Notes under the pieces: model-generated | Told to the model about the DNA's origin: nothing | Databases searched by the model: none | The model's input: the letters and a program-made list of their open reading frames with translations, nothing else | In this document: piece after piece, positions 51,320 to 64,000 of the stretch | Position numbering within the stretch: the stretch's first letter is position 1 | Layout of the letters: the number at the start of each line of letters is the position of its first letter | DNA from: Chrysomallon squamiferum | Taxonomy: Eukaryota; Mollusca; Gastropoda; Neomphalida; Peltospiridae | Assembly: GCA_012295275.1 (NCBI GenBank) | Contig: CM022666.1 | Coordinates: forward strand, 10,691,002-10,755,001 | Direction: 5' to 3' | DNA: 64,000 nt | Position numbers and translations under genes: made by a program

Positions 51320-54300
51320 ATGGATTCAGTATTTGTTTTTATAATCTGCTTTAGTCTTCTTCAGTTTCACAGAACTGCAGAAACGAAAAAAAAATTTACG
51401 TTTCAAGAAAAGGTGGACATTGTTAAGAAACATAATGAATTCCGAAGCCAGATTAAAGCAGCCGACATGGAAAAAATGGTGAAATACATTATCTTTTACA
51501 CATCATAACATATTAGAATATGAATAAATAATAAATGTGTTCAATAACCACAACGATTACGGTGACAACAACAACAACAACACGAAGAAGAACAATACTA
51601 TTAGTATTAGTAGCAATAGTTATTGTGGTATTGCTAGTAGTCGTGATTGTGATAACAACAGTGAATTGGTATTAGTCTATTCAGTGGGAATTTGGAAAAA
51701 AAACCCAACTGCAACAGCATTAATATAAGTAATTATAAAATATAACAGTAAGAAAAATAGTAATAATTACAACAACCAGCATAATAATAATAATAATAGT
51801 ATTACTACAGCCACTCCAAAAACAACTGCCATAAATATTAACAATATAAATTACAATGCATGATTCGATAGTGTACTGTTTATTGTTCCCAATAATTCTT
51901 TTGCTTTCATTTCTCGTTTTAGTCCTGGGATTACGAGTTGGAAAAGGTAGCTCAGAAATGGGCCAGTAATTGTAAATTCGAACACAACAGCAACCGAAAT
52001 TCTGAACAAAAAACCTACACTTATGTAGGGGAGAATTTATATTACACTACAGGTATGTTTTTTAAAACTGTAATACACAGAACATTTAATTCAGCTATTT
52101 ATATAGAACATAGTTTGTCAAACTTAAGGTAATGATTAAAAACAAAAGAATGAACAATAAGACACAAAACAAATTTAAAATAATATATATATATATATAT
52201 CGAAGAGAAAAAAACTCACAAACTTCCCCTAAACAAAACGTCTATTAATAACTAAACCAACATCACAAAAACAAAACAATATAAATGGTTAATAATAAAA
52301 AATAAATAAATAACTGAATGAATGAATAAATACAGAAATAAAAAAATATTAATATTACCATTTATTATTTTATATATACCTTTGAAATGACGAATGTATA
52401 ATATAGCAAATGTTTAATATATCAAGCGAGTAATATAGCACACGTTTAATATATGAGATGTATAATGTAACAAATGTTTTGTGTGACAAGTATTTAATGT
52501 ATCACACGTAATACTACAAATGATTAATTCAGCAAATGTATAATGTAACAAATGTTTGGTATGACAGACGTGTAATGTAACACATGTTTGGTATGACAGA
52601 CATACAATGTAACAAATGTTTGGTATATCAGACGTATAATGTAACAAATGTTGGTATGACAGACGTGTAATGTAACAAATGTTTGGTATGTCAGACGTAT
52701 AATGTAACACGTTTGGTATGACAGACGTGTAATGTAACAAATGTTTGGTATGACAAATATATAATATAATAAATATAAGGACACAGTTTGATATAAAAAA
52801 TGTTTCAGGCTCAGTATCGGGCTCGGAGTTCGTCAAGTCTTGGTATGACGAGGTGAACGATTACACCTATTCCGACAACTCGTGTAATGAGGGCAAACAG
52901 TGTGGTCACTTTACACAGGTGAGTTATTAACATTTCCCAAGAGATCAATTTTAAAGCAGGTATGTATGTGTGTATGTATGTATGTATGTATGTATATATG
53001 TATGTATGTAATCATTCCAGATTTAACTGAACGTGTAATAGTCTTTCTTACAAATATAACCAGAGACAGTTTTTGTTCTGCCGCTGGTATTTTTCAGTTT
53101 GATATTTAACTTGTATAAGAAAACCTAACACATATAAATGTAATTACTAAACTTTTGTATTTTGTCTTTATTATCATATTCGTTTTCATTATTAATTATT
53201 TTATTGTTTCTTTTGTTATTATTGTTGTTGTTATTGTTTTTATTATTTTTATTATTATTATTATTATTGCTTTTAATGCAATTCTGTTGTACTGTTATTG
53301 TTGTTATTATTGTTGTTGTTATTGATATAATTTTTCTTTCCATCTTCTGAATATTAATATAGGATGTAGCTGTAGTTAGTTTAAATACATTTTTTATATT
53401 TTGTACATAGGTTGTATGGCATGACACCACGGCTGTAGGCTGTGGAATCTCATTTTGTGAAGCCGATCCAGATAGCGGTGATGATCCATTTACCTTAGTT
53501 GTGTGTGACTATGGTCCAGCGTACGTCATATAATAATAACAATAACAATAATAATAAAAATAAAAATAATGATGATGATGATGATGATGGTGACGATGAT
53601 GGTGATGATGATATAATGACGATGATGATGATGATGATGATGATGATAATGGTGACAATAGCAGCAATAATTATAATAATGATGACGATTGTTATTATTG
53701 TTACAATGTTAATAATGATACTGACAATTGTATTGGTTATGTTCTTTATGATTATAATGATGATTATTATGATGATAATGACAAATATAATTATGCTAAA
53801 AATGTTAATAATAATAATTAAATCATATGAGAATAAATAGTTGCCTCACTTGTAATTATTACAAAATATTCCATAATAAAAAATATTTTCCACACAGAGG
53901 AAACTTTGTGGGTCATAAGCCATATAAGGAAGGACAGCCATGTTCTGAATGTCCCGAGAAGAAACCCGTTTGTGAAAACGATCTCTGTTGTAAGTATGTA
54001 ATAAACAGTCTGCAGATTAATAGCAATTCTTCTGCTTGTTTTTAATATATGATTCTACATACATGTTTTAATAAAATTCTTTCTTTTGTCTTAACGCATG
54101 ACTTCACGTATTTAATATTTAATTCATATACATTCTAATTTTAGTTAAATACTTTTTTTTAAATAAATAAACTATAGAGGCTATTTTGTCCCAATGTATT
54201 TCGGATCAGAAAAATGTATAATTAAACTTAAAATGTAAGATTTTATTTCTGACAGCGGCTAAAGCTTGTGCAGAAATGAAGTGTAGAAACGGCGGCAAAC

Positions 54301-54446
54301 TCAACATAGAAACGTGCATGTGTGACTGCACTTCAACTAAATTTAAAGGAAACATTTGTCAATCTCCAGTATCAGGTGGAAACCGCATTTCAGGACATGC
54401 TCTCCAGGCACTGATATTTGTGGCTTTCTTCATAGCACGCTATTAA
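51320..54446 (+). CDS. CAP-domain secreted protein, copy 2 (EGF-like tail, probable GPI anchor), 263 aa
   Basis: Paralog of the gene at 37992-43087 with identical exon sizes and phases: 51320-51478, 51923-52052, 52809-52918, 53411-53520, 53898-53989 and 54256-54446. It has the same signal peptide, HNEFRSQ, VGENLYY, Cys-rich linker and EGF-like module, and ends in a hydrophobic tail [12 protein letters not shown]. It differs from copy 1 in keeping the normal CAP motif CGHFTQVVWH (His130). Changes cluster in exon 2 (NRNSEQKTY) and exon 3 (EFVKSWYDE). Exon 4 is identical at every base. With all four cavity residues present, this copy has the complete family signature. The predicted location is the cell surface or secreted; the substrate or ligand is unknown. 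The gene is intact, and its introns are shorter than in copy 1. Confidence 0.92.
52384..52775. repeat. Short form of the 32/30-bp minisatellite in intron 2 of CAP copy 2
   Basis: About a dozen units, many degenerate, of the same GGTATGACAGACGTGTAATG repeat that fills 1.55 kb in copy 1. The flanking degenerate units are shared, so the array existed before the duplication and expanded in copy 1 or contracted here. Confidence 0.95.
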
Positions 54447-54841
54447 AAGAACGAAATTCTATGTCACCTGGGTATTGATTATTTCCAAGTAGTACCTGCA
54501 TTGATGTACGATGATCTAGGATGACTACTTATCACTTGGCTATTTATATTTTTGATTTAATCTAATGATTACACTATCTGTCTCACTGTCTCTCTCTGAA
54601 CGTTTTAAGAGTTTATGTTTGGATGCTGGTGTCTGACAGGGTCTGTGTACGTCTCTGAGAATGTTTTGTAAACGTGTGCCTTTGACTGTAAACTGATCAA
54701 CAAAATGAACATATGACTGTCTAAAACTATTAAGTAATAAATAAAATAATTGAAAACATTTAAAAGTATTCAACGTCTTGTTGTACTATAAAATATCAGT
54801 TAAAGAAGATAATGAAAGAAAAGGAAATAGCACTTGCTGCC

Positions 54842-55035
54842 ATACACACATACACATACATATGCACACATATATACACACATACATACATACACACATA
54901 CACACATACACACATACACACACATACATACATACATATATGCACACACATATACACACATATATACATACACACATACATACACATATATGCATATACA
55001 CTTACACATACATGCATATATACATATACAGACAT
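54842..55035. repeat. (CATA)/(CACATA)n tract after CAP copy 2
   Basis: Counterpart of the tract at 43477-43725; the sequences become unrelated beyond it. Confidence 0.9.
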
Positions 55036-55040
55036 ATATT

Positions 55041-57761
55041 TTAGTAAATACTTATTTTAACTTATTTTATTTTATTTATGAATAAAAACAAACATTAAAA
55101 TAAATTTATTTATCTGTTCTAATAACTCGGTGTCAAGAAATTCAGTTTTACTTCAGTAACAGATATAGATTTCTACAGATATTAAAGATAATAAAAAAAT
55201 GAATTAATTAATTAAAAAAAAAAGAAGAAAATAAGAAGCAAAATGTAAGTAGTATTCTTAATTGGATGTGATATACAATAATAATAATAATAACAGTAGA
55301 AATAGTAAAGAAATAGTTTGTGTATATGTATGTTTTTCTTTTTGTTTTTCTTTCTTTTTTTCTTCCTTCCTTTCTTTCTTTCTGTCTTTGTTTCTTTATT
55401 TCTTTATTTTACTTATTTCAGCTTGTTCACAAATCAAGAAACAGGAGACACAGTCTGAACGGCTCTGTCTTATCAGTCAGGTTCAGAGGGTGTGATCACA
55501 TAAAATTTTACTTTTTAATTAACTTAGACTTATTGAATACAGGTAATTTATACCTGTAATTTATACTTGAATGTGTACCTATTATTTACATCTGCTGGAA
55601 GAGTCAACAGTATCATGCGTTACTCTATATCTACATATAACACTACAGTACAGTACAAGCGTGATACTGTAATGTTATATATATATATATATATATATAT
55701 TTAGCATTTGTATGGAGATATGAAAAAATATTATAAGAAAAAATTAGTAATAAATAATTTAATAGAAAAAGTTAAGCTGTCAACGTGAGAAGTTATTTCG
55801 GAAAGTTGAACTGGATTTTGACTTACTCAAAGACGTCAGGCTGAAGCTGTTCTGTAACAAGATTCTCTATTATAATATTTCGTTCGTTGCATTCATAGAA
55901 CTGCTCATATATCTTTTATCACGCCCTTTCTCTATAGAACCTTTTTTCTTCATTTTTTCTCTCATATTTTCAATTTATATTTTCCTGACGCGAGTACACT
56001 GAGGCTTGTGAAATGGTAATCCTGTATTAAGTTATTTCACACACTGATTATTTCATTACTTTGACATGAAACAGTTTCAAAGATGTCAGTTTAGACATGA
56101 AAATGAAAAGAGAGAGTTGCAGTTACTTATATCAGATCGTTTCTTGTTCTGAAAAAACACTTCTTTTTTTGATGCATCAGTAATAAAATAATGCAATAAC
56201 ACCAGAATAAGAGATAGCATGGTTATGTTTCGTCCATCAACCTTCCCAGTCAAACTATCCATGACTATCTAATTCATAACTTATAGATCATCCATTACCA
56301 GTTTATTATTTATTCATCATCCATAATAGTTTATCATTTATTAATTATCTGTCATTCAGCTATTTATCATCCATTTGCCATCCAATCCCTCCCTCCGTTC
56401 ATCATTATACATACATCATCATAGTTCATCCTCTGACTACATGTCAGTTTTTATGTTCGTAATAACTCAGCTATTATTCTAAGGCAGCTGTATTTTAAAA
56501 ACTCACTCATCCAGTGTAGAAAATTAATACTTTTATTTTATAAAGAATTCGGAGATTTTCTCTGGAACATTGAACGACAAAGAATCAGTCAGCCTTTCAA
56601 CGAACAGCAATAACCAGCACACAATGAAACACTGAACCGAAAATCTCGCACAATAGATCTGGATATTCTGTATCTGAAAACATTTCTATGTTCAGGGAAA
56701 CTGAATAAATCGAATTGTAATTTTCTGTTAAATAGAAATTGTCCTTCAATGGCTTTTTGTAAAATCACTGCGGGATAAAAGTATCATGAATTATTTATTA
56801 TAAAACGATGTTAATTTTTTTCCGTGATAGACAGATAGTTCGTCATTGCATATTTAGCATATTTTTATTTGTATATATTGACCGTAGACGACTTTCTCAA
56901 TATGTTTCATTTTCTTTTTTTTCTTCTTTTTTCTTTCTTTCATCTTTCTCCTCAATTTTATCTTTCTTGTTACTTAGCTCATTCACATAGAGTAGTCACA
57001 TCTAACGCAGGTACACCTAACACTATTTCTATCCACCTATCCACTTTCTTTCAAACTGTCACCACTTTATTTTTTCTCCGCGTAAACAACACTTTTATAA
57101 AACGTGACACAAGGAACTGTCGTCAGGTGATTCAAGTACATGTAATTACGTACAAAATGATACGTTCAGAAAACGAACAAAAGGTGTATTGACGGTTAGG
57201 ATAAAACCTAAATACGACAATCTTTTATTTGTTAAAAATTCTGTGCAGGTTTATGTTGGCTTGATGGTTAATTTTACGGTCAGTGGGCAATTTTCATTTG
57301 TTTGTCAATAGATGGCGTCACGGAGTCTGTCATCCCATGCGTTCTCTGTAATCTGCGTTACTTCGACTAAACACCCAAGCAGTTTCTTAACCTCGTCGCC
57401 CACATTTCCAAGACAGATGACATTTATGTTTATGACTGTGTTCTCTCATTCTATATATGTATGTCTATGTATACTGAATGTATCTTTCAAAATGTTCTAT
57501 GTTGTTTAATAAATTAGACATTTAATATTTATTTCACTATACACAGGACAGCACATACCACGTTCTTTCATGAACCAGCGATGGATGATCGACAGATGTG
57601 CCATGTAAACAGAAAAAAAAAACACCTTAAATATTTTGCGTTCTTGTTATTCAAGTTACAAAATCTACTGTAACAAAATCATGGTGAGTTCTGTTTTTTT
57701 AGAAAGCATAAATGCAATACGTGTGTGTATGTCTGTGTGTGTTTATATATATATATATATA

Positions 57762-57860
<99 letters not shown>

Positions 57861-58470
57861 CAAGTACAGAAGGAGACGGAGTAAGCAAAAACACAAAAAT
57901 ACTGAAGAAAAAAAGCTTCCTTGACTTATTAAAGATTAATAATAAGATCATAATAAACAAATACTAAAATATTTTAACAAAATACATGGATCATTAATAG
58001 TTTATTTGCTCTGCAAAATTTAAAATAAATTCATACAAGTGAAAATATCTGACATTAATATGATAGTTTACACAAGTAATTATAGGCAAAACTATTACGT
58101 AACTCACCTACAGTAATTACGTCATACTATTCAAAATATCTGATTCTGTTATTGACTTTCATCACAGTATCAACCAAACTGTTACATTTTACAAACAAAC
58201 AGCGGACTACGTCATCTTAAACATTTCATATCTCAGTAGCTGTAGTTTTAATATTAGTCACAGTAATAGTATTAGTAGTTATGCTAGTACTAGTTATAGG
58301 AATAACAGTAGCAGTGGAGTAGTATTAATGTTATCAGTACTAATAGAAATAGTTAAATATATTAAGAAGAGAACAAAATAATCAGTTATAAATTCGATTA
58401 ACACATAAATTTGATGAATAACAACGACAAACTAACTAATATAGTTGAAAAGTCACACAATGTGAAAACG
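55041..58470. other. Intergenic DNA between CAP copies 2 and 3
   Basis: AT-rich with pyrimidine-rich runs (55330-55420, 56905-56990), (TA)n at 55675-55700 and the GA tract at 57765-57858. The two CAP genes are convergent here. I found no supported gene; a less AT-rich block at about 57240-57430 is unidentified. Confidence 0.5.
57765..57858. repeat. (GA)n microsatellite
   Basis: About 94 bases of perfect GA repeat preceded by a (TA)n run at 57744-57760. Confidence 0.95.
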
Positions 58471-59686
58471 TCACAGTAGGCAGAGGTAGACGACTCCTAT
58501 CACAGACAGAAGCATGTTTCCTGCTATGTGTTTGCTTCCACTTCCAACTTCGCACGTGTCTCCTCCATATTCAGTGCCGGAGCAGTCACACATACACACG
58601 TCTTCGCTCAGCTTACCGCCATGCTTACAGGTCCTTCCTGCACATTGTCCCGCACCTGTTGAGAATACGAAATAATTGTTTATATATAATTCATTCTGTA
58701 TTCAAATATACACATATATCATGCCTACGTTAGTACATTTTTAAATTATCAGCGATAGATCACTTACGTCAGCCTTGTAAAAAAGCCAAGATGAAATAAA
58801 GTATTTAAAAAAAAAAAATATGTACAAACAAGCACCATGCTTTTTAAAGATCTGTTATCTGCAAATGATACTTACTGCACATGTTGTTCTCACAGACGGT
58901 TTTGTTCCTGGGACAGTCCGAGCACGATTTCCCCTCTTTGTATGGCTTTTGTCCTCTTATGTTTCCACTGAAAATGTTATTTTAACAAACTGTCATAAAC
59001 AGTAGACGATAACAGAAGACACAGACAGACAATCACACATTATTAAATTTATAGACACACATACACTATACAGACATGAGCACTTGAACAAACATATTTA
59101 CATATATATCACAGACATACATGGATAAATACACAAACATGTATGTGTATATGTATGTATGTATGTATGCATATATGTACACACACATATACATACATAT
59201 ATATATGTGTGTGAATGTATGTGTGTGTGTGTGTTTGTGTGTATGTACGTATATGGATACAGACAGACAGACGGCCAGGTATTTTGAAATAGATATAATC
59301 TTGCACAGATATAAAGAAGTAAATGTTACATACAAAGGAGCATAGTCGCACACGACATATGTTATTTCTTTAGTATTCGTGCCTGTAGGATTAGCGCAGT
59401 ATTTCACCCCGCACCCGACAGCCACTGTATTGTGCCACATGATCTGTAAAAACCAGTCAAATGTTGCATGTTTACGATTCTGAAATCTGTAACGTTTCTA
59501 TCTACTGGACGGCTTCATGACATATCTGTGGCTAACCACATCTGTATGGTAAATGTATTGTATTGTATGTATGTATGTATGTATGTATGTATGTATGTAT
59601 GTATGTATGTATGTATATATGTATGTAATCATTCTATATTTTAAATTTGTTTTTATTTCATTATTATTATTTTAATTTTTTTATTT

Positions 59687-59733
<47 letters not shown>

Positions 59734-62700
59734 TCTCTATGTCCAAACTGAAAAGATGCTTATTAACAGAGTCAGAAGTTCTAACTGTCAGGTGATCACA
59801 GTTTCTGTTTGTGAGGTAATTCCAGTTTTTATATGTCAGGTATCCGAAAAATAAGTTTCTTCTTGTCCGGTTATCATCAATGTTTTAAGCAATCAGCATT
59901 TTTAAATAAAATTGTAGAGTGTTCATGTCTTTGTTTTACTGCTTAGTGTTATAATTGTTTTACTGTTTAGTGATATAACTGTTTTACTGTTTAGTGACAT
60001 AATTACATAATTCAGTTTAGAAATAAAACTGTTTACCCATGATTTAGTTGTATAACTGTATGATAAGATTGTTTACCCTTGTTAAACAGTATAGCTTAGA
60101 GATAAAATAGTTCACCTGTAAACTATGATAAAATTTGTGTAGTTATACCTGTGTGTAATGGGTACACTCTTTGTTGTCGGCGCACTTATTAGTAGAAAAA
60201 GTATAATCCTTGTATTCGTTATACCACCAGTCAACGAATTTGTTGGTATTATCGTTCACTGAGCCTAAATAAATAAATAACAATGATGACAGTGATAACG
60301 AGGGATAATAAAAATAATGATAATGATGATGATGATGATGGAGAAGAAGAAGAAACTTTTTGTTCTTGTTAATTATTTATTTATTTTTTAATAATATACT
60401 ACTTAGTTAATGGTGACGACAATTTTCTAATCCCATTTTTATGGCGTAACAATCGCAGTATCATTTCCGTGATTTGTGAGAAAAAAATTCACAAAATACG
60501 GCAAAATGAGAGTCTCGTAGAAGTTTTATTTTAACAGTTTACACTAAGCCCAGCTAAAAACTGATTATTTTTGTTGTAAATTAAAATACTGTTACCAGTA
60601 GTGTAGAATATGTTCTCTCCAACAGTTTTGAATTCACTTTGTTCTTCGTTTCTGTTGCTGTTGTGGCCGTAATGACATCCATTCGCCCACGTTTGTGCCA
60701 CCTTCTCCAACGCTGAACTCCAGTACTGTATAGTTCACGAAAAAAAAAAAAATAAAACAAAATAAAAAAAAAAAACACCAATATAACACACACACACACA
60801 CACACAAACACATATACATAGTACTCACATACATATATAAACACATACCTAAATACATGCATGCGTGCGTTCAAATATTTTTACATACATATATCTATTT
60901 TACACACACACACTCATATATAAATTCATTATATATATTTCTCTTGATATTTCTCTTCTGTTAGTTCGTATTAAGAGTGTGAAAAATTAGCGATGCAACA
61001 GTACGTAAAATTGTCAAATAAAGATATTCATTTTCATCAATACCAAAGATAAGTTTCAGATCTAAAGTAATTATGAACTGTTGTGACGATGGCATAAAAG
61101 AACTGGTCTGTTCTTGCTGTCCCCCCGGAACAACTGCCTCATTGTTTCTTCAAATATACCACTCAGAATGATTATCAAGCAACATTCCGATGAATTAGTC
61201 AAAGTGTGTTATATTAAACTTGATTAAAGGAACTTGGATTATTAATTCCAATAAATTAGTCAAAACTAACTAGATTTGGCTAATTACTAATTAAACTTGA
61301 GTGAAGGCATTTGGATTATTTTGACCTGCTAAAACATTTTATAAAATATCATCCAACATCAAAGCTAACTAGAGTCAGCTAATTACTAATTCAGGCTGAT
61401 TAAATGCTAATGTTTCCTTTGATTTGGCAAGTGATCTATAATTGAGATGAATATTCTATAAGACGGAGTTCATTGACTCAGAGCGTGATCATCCAAAACG
61501 TACCTTCGAAAACTATGTGTGTGACCGACAGAAGGACCTCAGTGGTGATTTCACACGAGTGTGAAGGAAGAAAGCAACCTCTCTGTACAGCTAAACTGTA
61601 CTGAGACTGGATGCTTCTTTCATTTGAGGCAATGCATCTGGCGCCAAATTCAACTCATTATTCTGGCAGTTCGTAACAATATTGATGAAGAGTTTACTTT
61701 ACTGATCCGTCAGATAGCTGCAATTGCATTCGTTCCACTGGATGAAGTCACGGCAGCTTTTGAAGCACTATCAGAAGCTGATGGTGATAATTCTTTATTA
61801 CAAATACTGGATTACTTTGAGGACAACGTCGTATATTGCCAGTATGGCAGAGCTGGTCGCAGACATAATCCAGGTTACAATGTTGGCATGTAGAACATGC
61901 ATCAGAGGTTGGACAAAATTTGGTTCGGACTAACAACTTCGTGGAAGGGTGGCACCGTTGTTCCAGTCAAACATTGGTGCCTACCATCTGCATTTCTGGA
62001 ACTGTATAGACATTGTAAAGCATGAACATGCACCAATGAACTGGAAATAAACCAGATGATTGGCGGGGAAGCACCTCAGCCACTTCATAGAAAATACCAA
62101 GAAGCTTCACTGCGTTTGTTCTGACTAGTCAGACATCGTGAAAACTGACACGTCCTGGACTGTTTGAGTGGAACAGCAGATAACATAAAACTGAGACGTG
62201 TCATGAACTCTTGTAAGAAGTGTCTTAGTAAACCTGGTTGTAGTTGAATATGTACTTGTGAATGAACTGTTGCTATACAACGCTTTCCTAGAGAACTATT
62301 GACAGACTACAATAAATTTCATTTTATATTTTTGAAGTATTAAAAAAGTTGTCCTTATACATGTATATATGTCGTTATGCTTGAAAATGTTTAATGGAAG
62401 AAAAAATGGGCGGCAGTTGTCCTAGAATCAATAATTTGTTCTTATCTCGATAGCAGCAAGGAATCATTTTATAAAGACCCTGACATAAACAGAAATACAT
62501 AAATATAGCTTTTGAACAGCAGCTGTCAGGGGTTGGGATGGGTCACCACTCGTGCTAATTTTAGAAACATTCCCGATACTGTTTTTATTTATTTATTTAT
62601 TATTATTATTATTTACAATATTTACTAGAAAAAAGGTGTTAAAAAAGAAAAGACAAAAATAAAATAAAATAAAAACAGAAAACTAAATAAGCAATAATGA

Positions 62701-63258
62701 ATAATAATAATAAAATAGAATAGAAGAGATTAAAATACTACTACTACTAGTACCGCTACTACTACCATCACCACCACCACCACTACTACTACTTCTACTA
62801 ATAAATACAATTTAAAAAGATAATAATAATAATAACTCGACGTTACTTTGAGAGAATAACTATCAGTATCTCTGAATATCATTATAAGTTACTGTTGTAC
62901 TTTATTATCAGCAAAGTTTGTTCGCCATGATGGAAATACGATCAGCTTATAAGTTTATAAAATGCATTAGTTCATACTAGATGTACACTTAAATTCTTAG
63001 TGTCTATTTATTTTATTTACTCACCATCAGTTCCATGTTAGCAGCAGTCGGATCCGCTGAACCTCTGTGCTTATTATGTCTCTTAAGGATTGCCTTTTTT
63101 TCTTCAAACGTGAAAGAAGATTTCCTTGTGTCTGCTCCTCTCTTTTGTCGCTGTAGTAAGACATTCCCCGCGCTGTCTGCTCCACTGACATCATATGCAG
63201 ACGAACTTATTACATCAGCTAAACTTAGCGCCACCAAAACCACAAAAATCGCTTTCAT
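58471..63258 (-). CDS. CAP-domain secreted protein, copy 3 (diverged paralog with propeptide), 288 aa
   Basis: Six exons in transcription order: 63258-63025, 60725-60596, 60264-60149, 59443-59334, 58967-58876 and 58655-58471, total 867 nt, with intron phases 0, 1, 0, 2, 1 identical to copies 1 and 2. MKAIFVVLVALSLADV is a signal peptide; it decided the start, although the frame is open further upstream. A short propeptide ends in a furin-like site RQKR (residues 37-40). The CAP domain has HNKHRGS (His61), VGENIFY (Glu115), Glu138 and CTHYTQIMWH (His157), so all four cavity residues are kept, followed by VVCDYAPFGN. The Cys-rich linker (CSDCPRNKTVC) and EGF-like module (CKHGGKL, CMCDC) match the others. 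The end is a hydrophobic tail (SVIGVVYLCLL) after GSGSKHIAGN, as in a GPI signal. Intron 1 is 2.3 kb and contains a MULE relic on the opposite strand. Confidence 0.92.
59100..59265. repeat. TATG/CATA/TG-rich interrupted microsatellite in intron 4 of CAP copy 3
   Basis: Mixed TATG, ACAC and TGTG runs give overlapping low-complexity frames on both strands. The tract begins about 70 bp from exon 4. Confidence 0.85.
59561..59729. repeat. (TATG)n tract and A40 run in intron 3 of CAP copy 3
   Basis: (TATG)n at 59561-59626 is followed by AT-rich DNA and a nearly pure A run at 59692-59729. Confidence 0.9.
61588..62045 (+). pseudogene. MULE-type transposase relic, antisense in CAP copy 3 intron 1
   Basis: The plus strand reads VQLNCTETGCFFHLRQCIWR, then RNNIDEEFTLLIRQIAAIAF, VPLDEVTAAFEAL, and LLQILDYFEDNVV in one frame that ends at a stop at 61891-61893. 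Frameshifted pieces follow: VRTNNFVEGWHR (about 61920) and SNIGAYHLHFWNCIDIVKHE (about 61967). These are the successive blocks of the C-terminal part of MULE transposase-domain proteins as I recall them (G-C-x-F-H-x-x-Q, A-F-V-P, L-L-D-Y-F-E-D, R-T-N-N-x-x-E-G-W-H, G-x-x-H-x-x-F-W). The catalytic part is missing upstream, frames are broken and no terminal inverted repeats were found. It is a decayed fragment. Confidence 0.7.
62620..62840. repeat. A-rich and ACT/ACC triplet microsatellites in CAP copy 3 intron 1
   Basis: AAAATAA-type runs (62620-62740) are followed by (ACT)n/(ACC)n triplets at about 62738-62803 and an (AAT)n run at about 62820-62834. Confidence 0.85.
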
Positions 63259-64000
63259 TTTAATTTTATTTTTTAAAATCTTCTTCGTTTTTCTTCTACA
63301 AAGTTTACTGTTATTCAAATATTGTTCTCTAGCTTCCCGAAGCTCTTTATGTCTGAAACCAAACTCACCAGCACGCAAGTGGATATGTAACTTGAACTGG
63401 GTTTGTTGCCTGGAACCTAATACAAACAAACACTATCATGTATCTAAAAACAAAACTAAGGTCTAAAAAAAAAGTATTAAAAGAAAGAATTAAAAAAAAA
63501 AAAAAAGAAAAAAAAAAAAAAAGAAATAAAGAAATAAAAATGAACAGCTAAAGCAAAAGTGAAATTAAAAATGGATGTATCATTTGAATGCTATGGTGAT
63601 AGAAAACAAACAACATGTCTTCTATGCACGGGAAAAACGATTTTCGATATTCGAGTTTGTTTTTTGATTTTTGTCTGCGTTATGTTCTATTTCAGTATCA
63701 ATGTTTGTCTGGCTGCCAGCGTAACGTCAGCAACCTGAACCAGACGTCCCGGCCTTCTTCTTTGTTTGCTTCTGAGTAAAGTAAATAATTTAGCATTTAT
63801 TAAAGAGTGCCTATTATTCCAGAAATCGAAAAATACATACCCGAAACTTGGTTTTTAAAAGTTTTATAAGAATTTTTAAATTTCAATGGCGATGTTGTTG
63901 TATGACTGTTTCATACTACTGGTAATAATTAAAGTTTGATTCAATATTTTTAACTGAAAAACCTATTGTTAAATGTTTCGTGTAGGTGCTAAGGTACAGT
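63259..64000. other. 5' flank of CAP copy 3
   Basis: Leader and upstream region of the minus-strand CAP gene. It contains an A-rich run at 63467-63537 and a CRE-like half site (AACGTCA at about 63724-63730). The full palindrome seen before copies 1 and 2 is absent. No other gene is seen to the window end. Confidence 0.5.

Larger units (their letters stand above)
50343..55040. repeat. Right copy of tandem segmental duplication
   Basis: This segment aligns with 37179-43725 in the same orientation and includes the complete CAP gene copy 2. It keeps a roughly 290-bp segment at 50536-50825 that is absent on the left and lacks about 116 bp found on the left at about 37438-37555. The left edge shares TTGTTGCTATGTTTGGCAAT with the end of the ankyrin relic, but no ankyrin sequence precedes it here. 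Confidence 0.95.

Overview
This window is animal nuclear DNA, most likely from a mollusc and probably a cephalopod. The evidence is spliced genes with canonical GT-AG introns, very AT-rich introns, long (GA)n, (AC)n, (AAT)n and (TATG)n tracts, large minisatellites, and relics of hAT (GTF2IRD2-like), MULE and nSTAND3-like sequences. The species is an inference; no database search was possible. Every coding sequence below was assembled by hand from splice sites and checked for reading phase.

Layout. Positions 1-1332 hold the last two coding exons of COPS9, a COP9 signalosome subunit (+). Positions 2650-5839 hold a complete six-exon, 195-aa aprataxin (APTX, -) without an FHA domain. It faces, head to head, a PP2A B''-type regulatory subunit gene (PPP2R3B-like, +, coding exons 7825-31448, 609 aa). 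The PPP2R3 gene has a second phase-compatible N-terminal exon at 16802-17293. Its introns hold a hAT-type MITE with target-site duplications, a decayed GTF2IRD2-like hAT relic, an AT-rich tandem array and a 2.7-kb array of a 45-bp minisatellite. COPS9, APTX and PPP2R3 are housekeeping genes (protein turnover, DNA-break repair, phosphatase targeting) with no evident shared pathway.

Positions 35379-37185 hold a frameshifted ankyrin-repeat pseudogene (-). Beyond it lies a recent tandem segmental duplication (about 37179-43725 and 50343-55040). Each copy carries an intact six-exon gene for a secreted CAP-domain protein with an EGF-like tail and a probable GPI-anchor signal. A third, diverged paralog with the same exon phases lies in opposite orientation at 58471-63258. 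Copy 1 (37992-43087) has Asp where the CAP active-site-like His normally sits; copies 2 and 3 keep His. Copies 1 and 2 differ at 27 coding positions, of which I count 23 as amino-acid-changing. Between the duplicates is a fragment resembling an nSTAND3 P-loop NTPase (44202-44468, -). It lies upstream, in the transcriptional sense, of the ankyrin relic, as if one NLR-like gene had been split. A MULE transposase relic lies antisense in intron 1 of copy 3.

Most of the remaining sequence is AT-rich intron or intergenic DNA and simple repeats. No CRISPR, rRNA, tRNA or prokaryotic element was seen.
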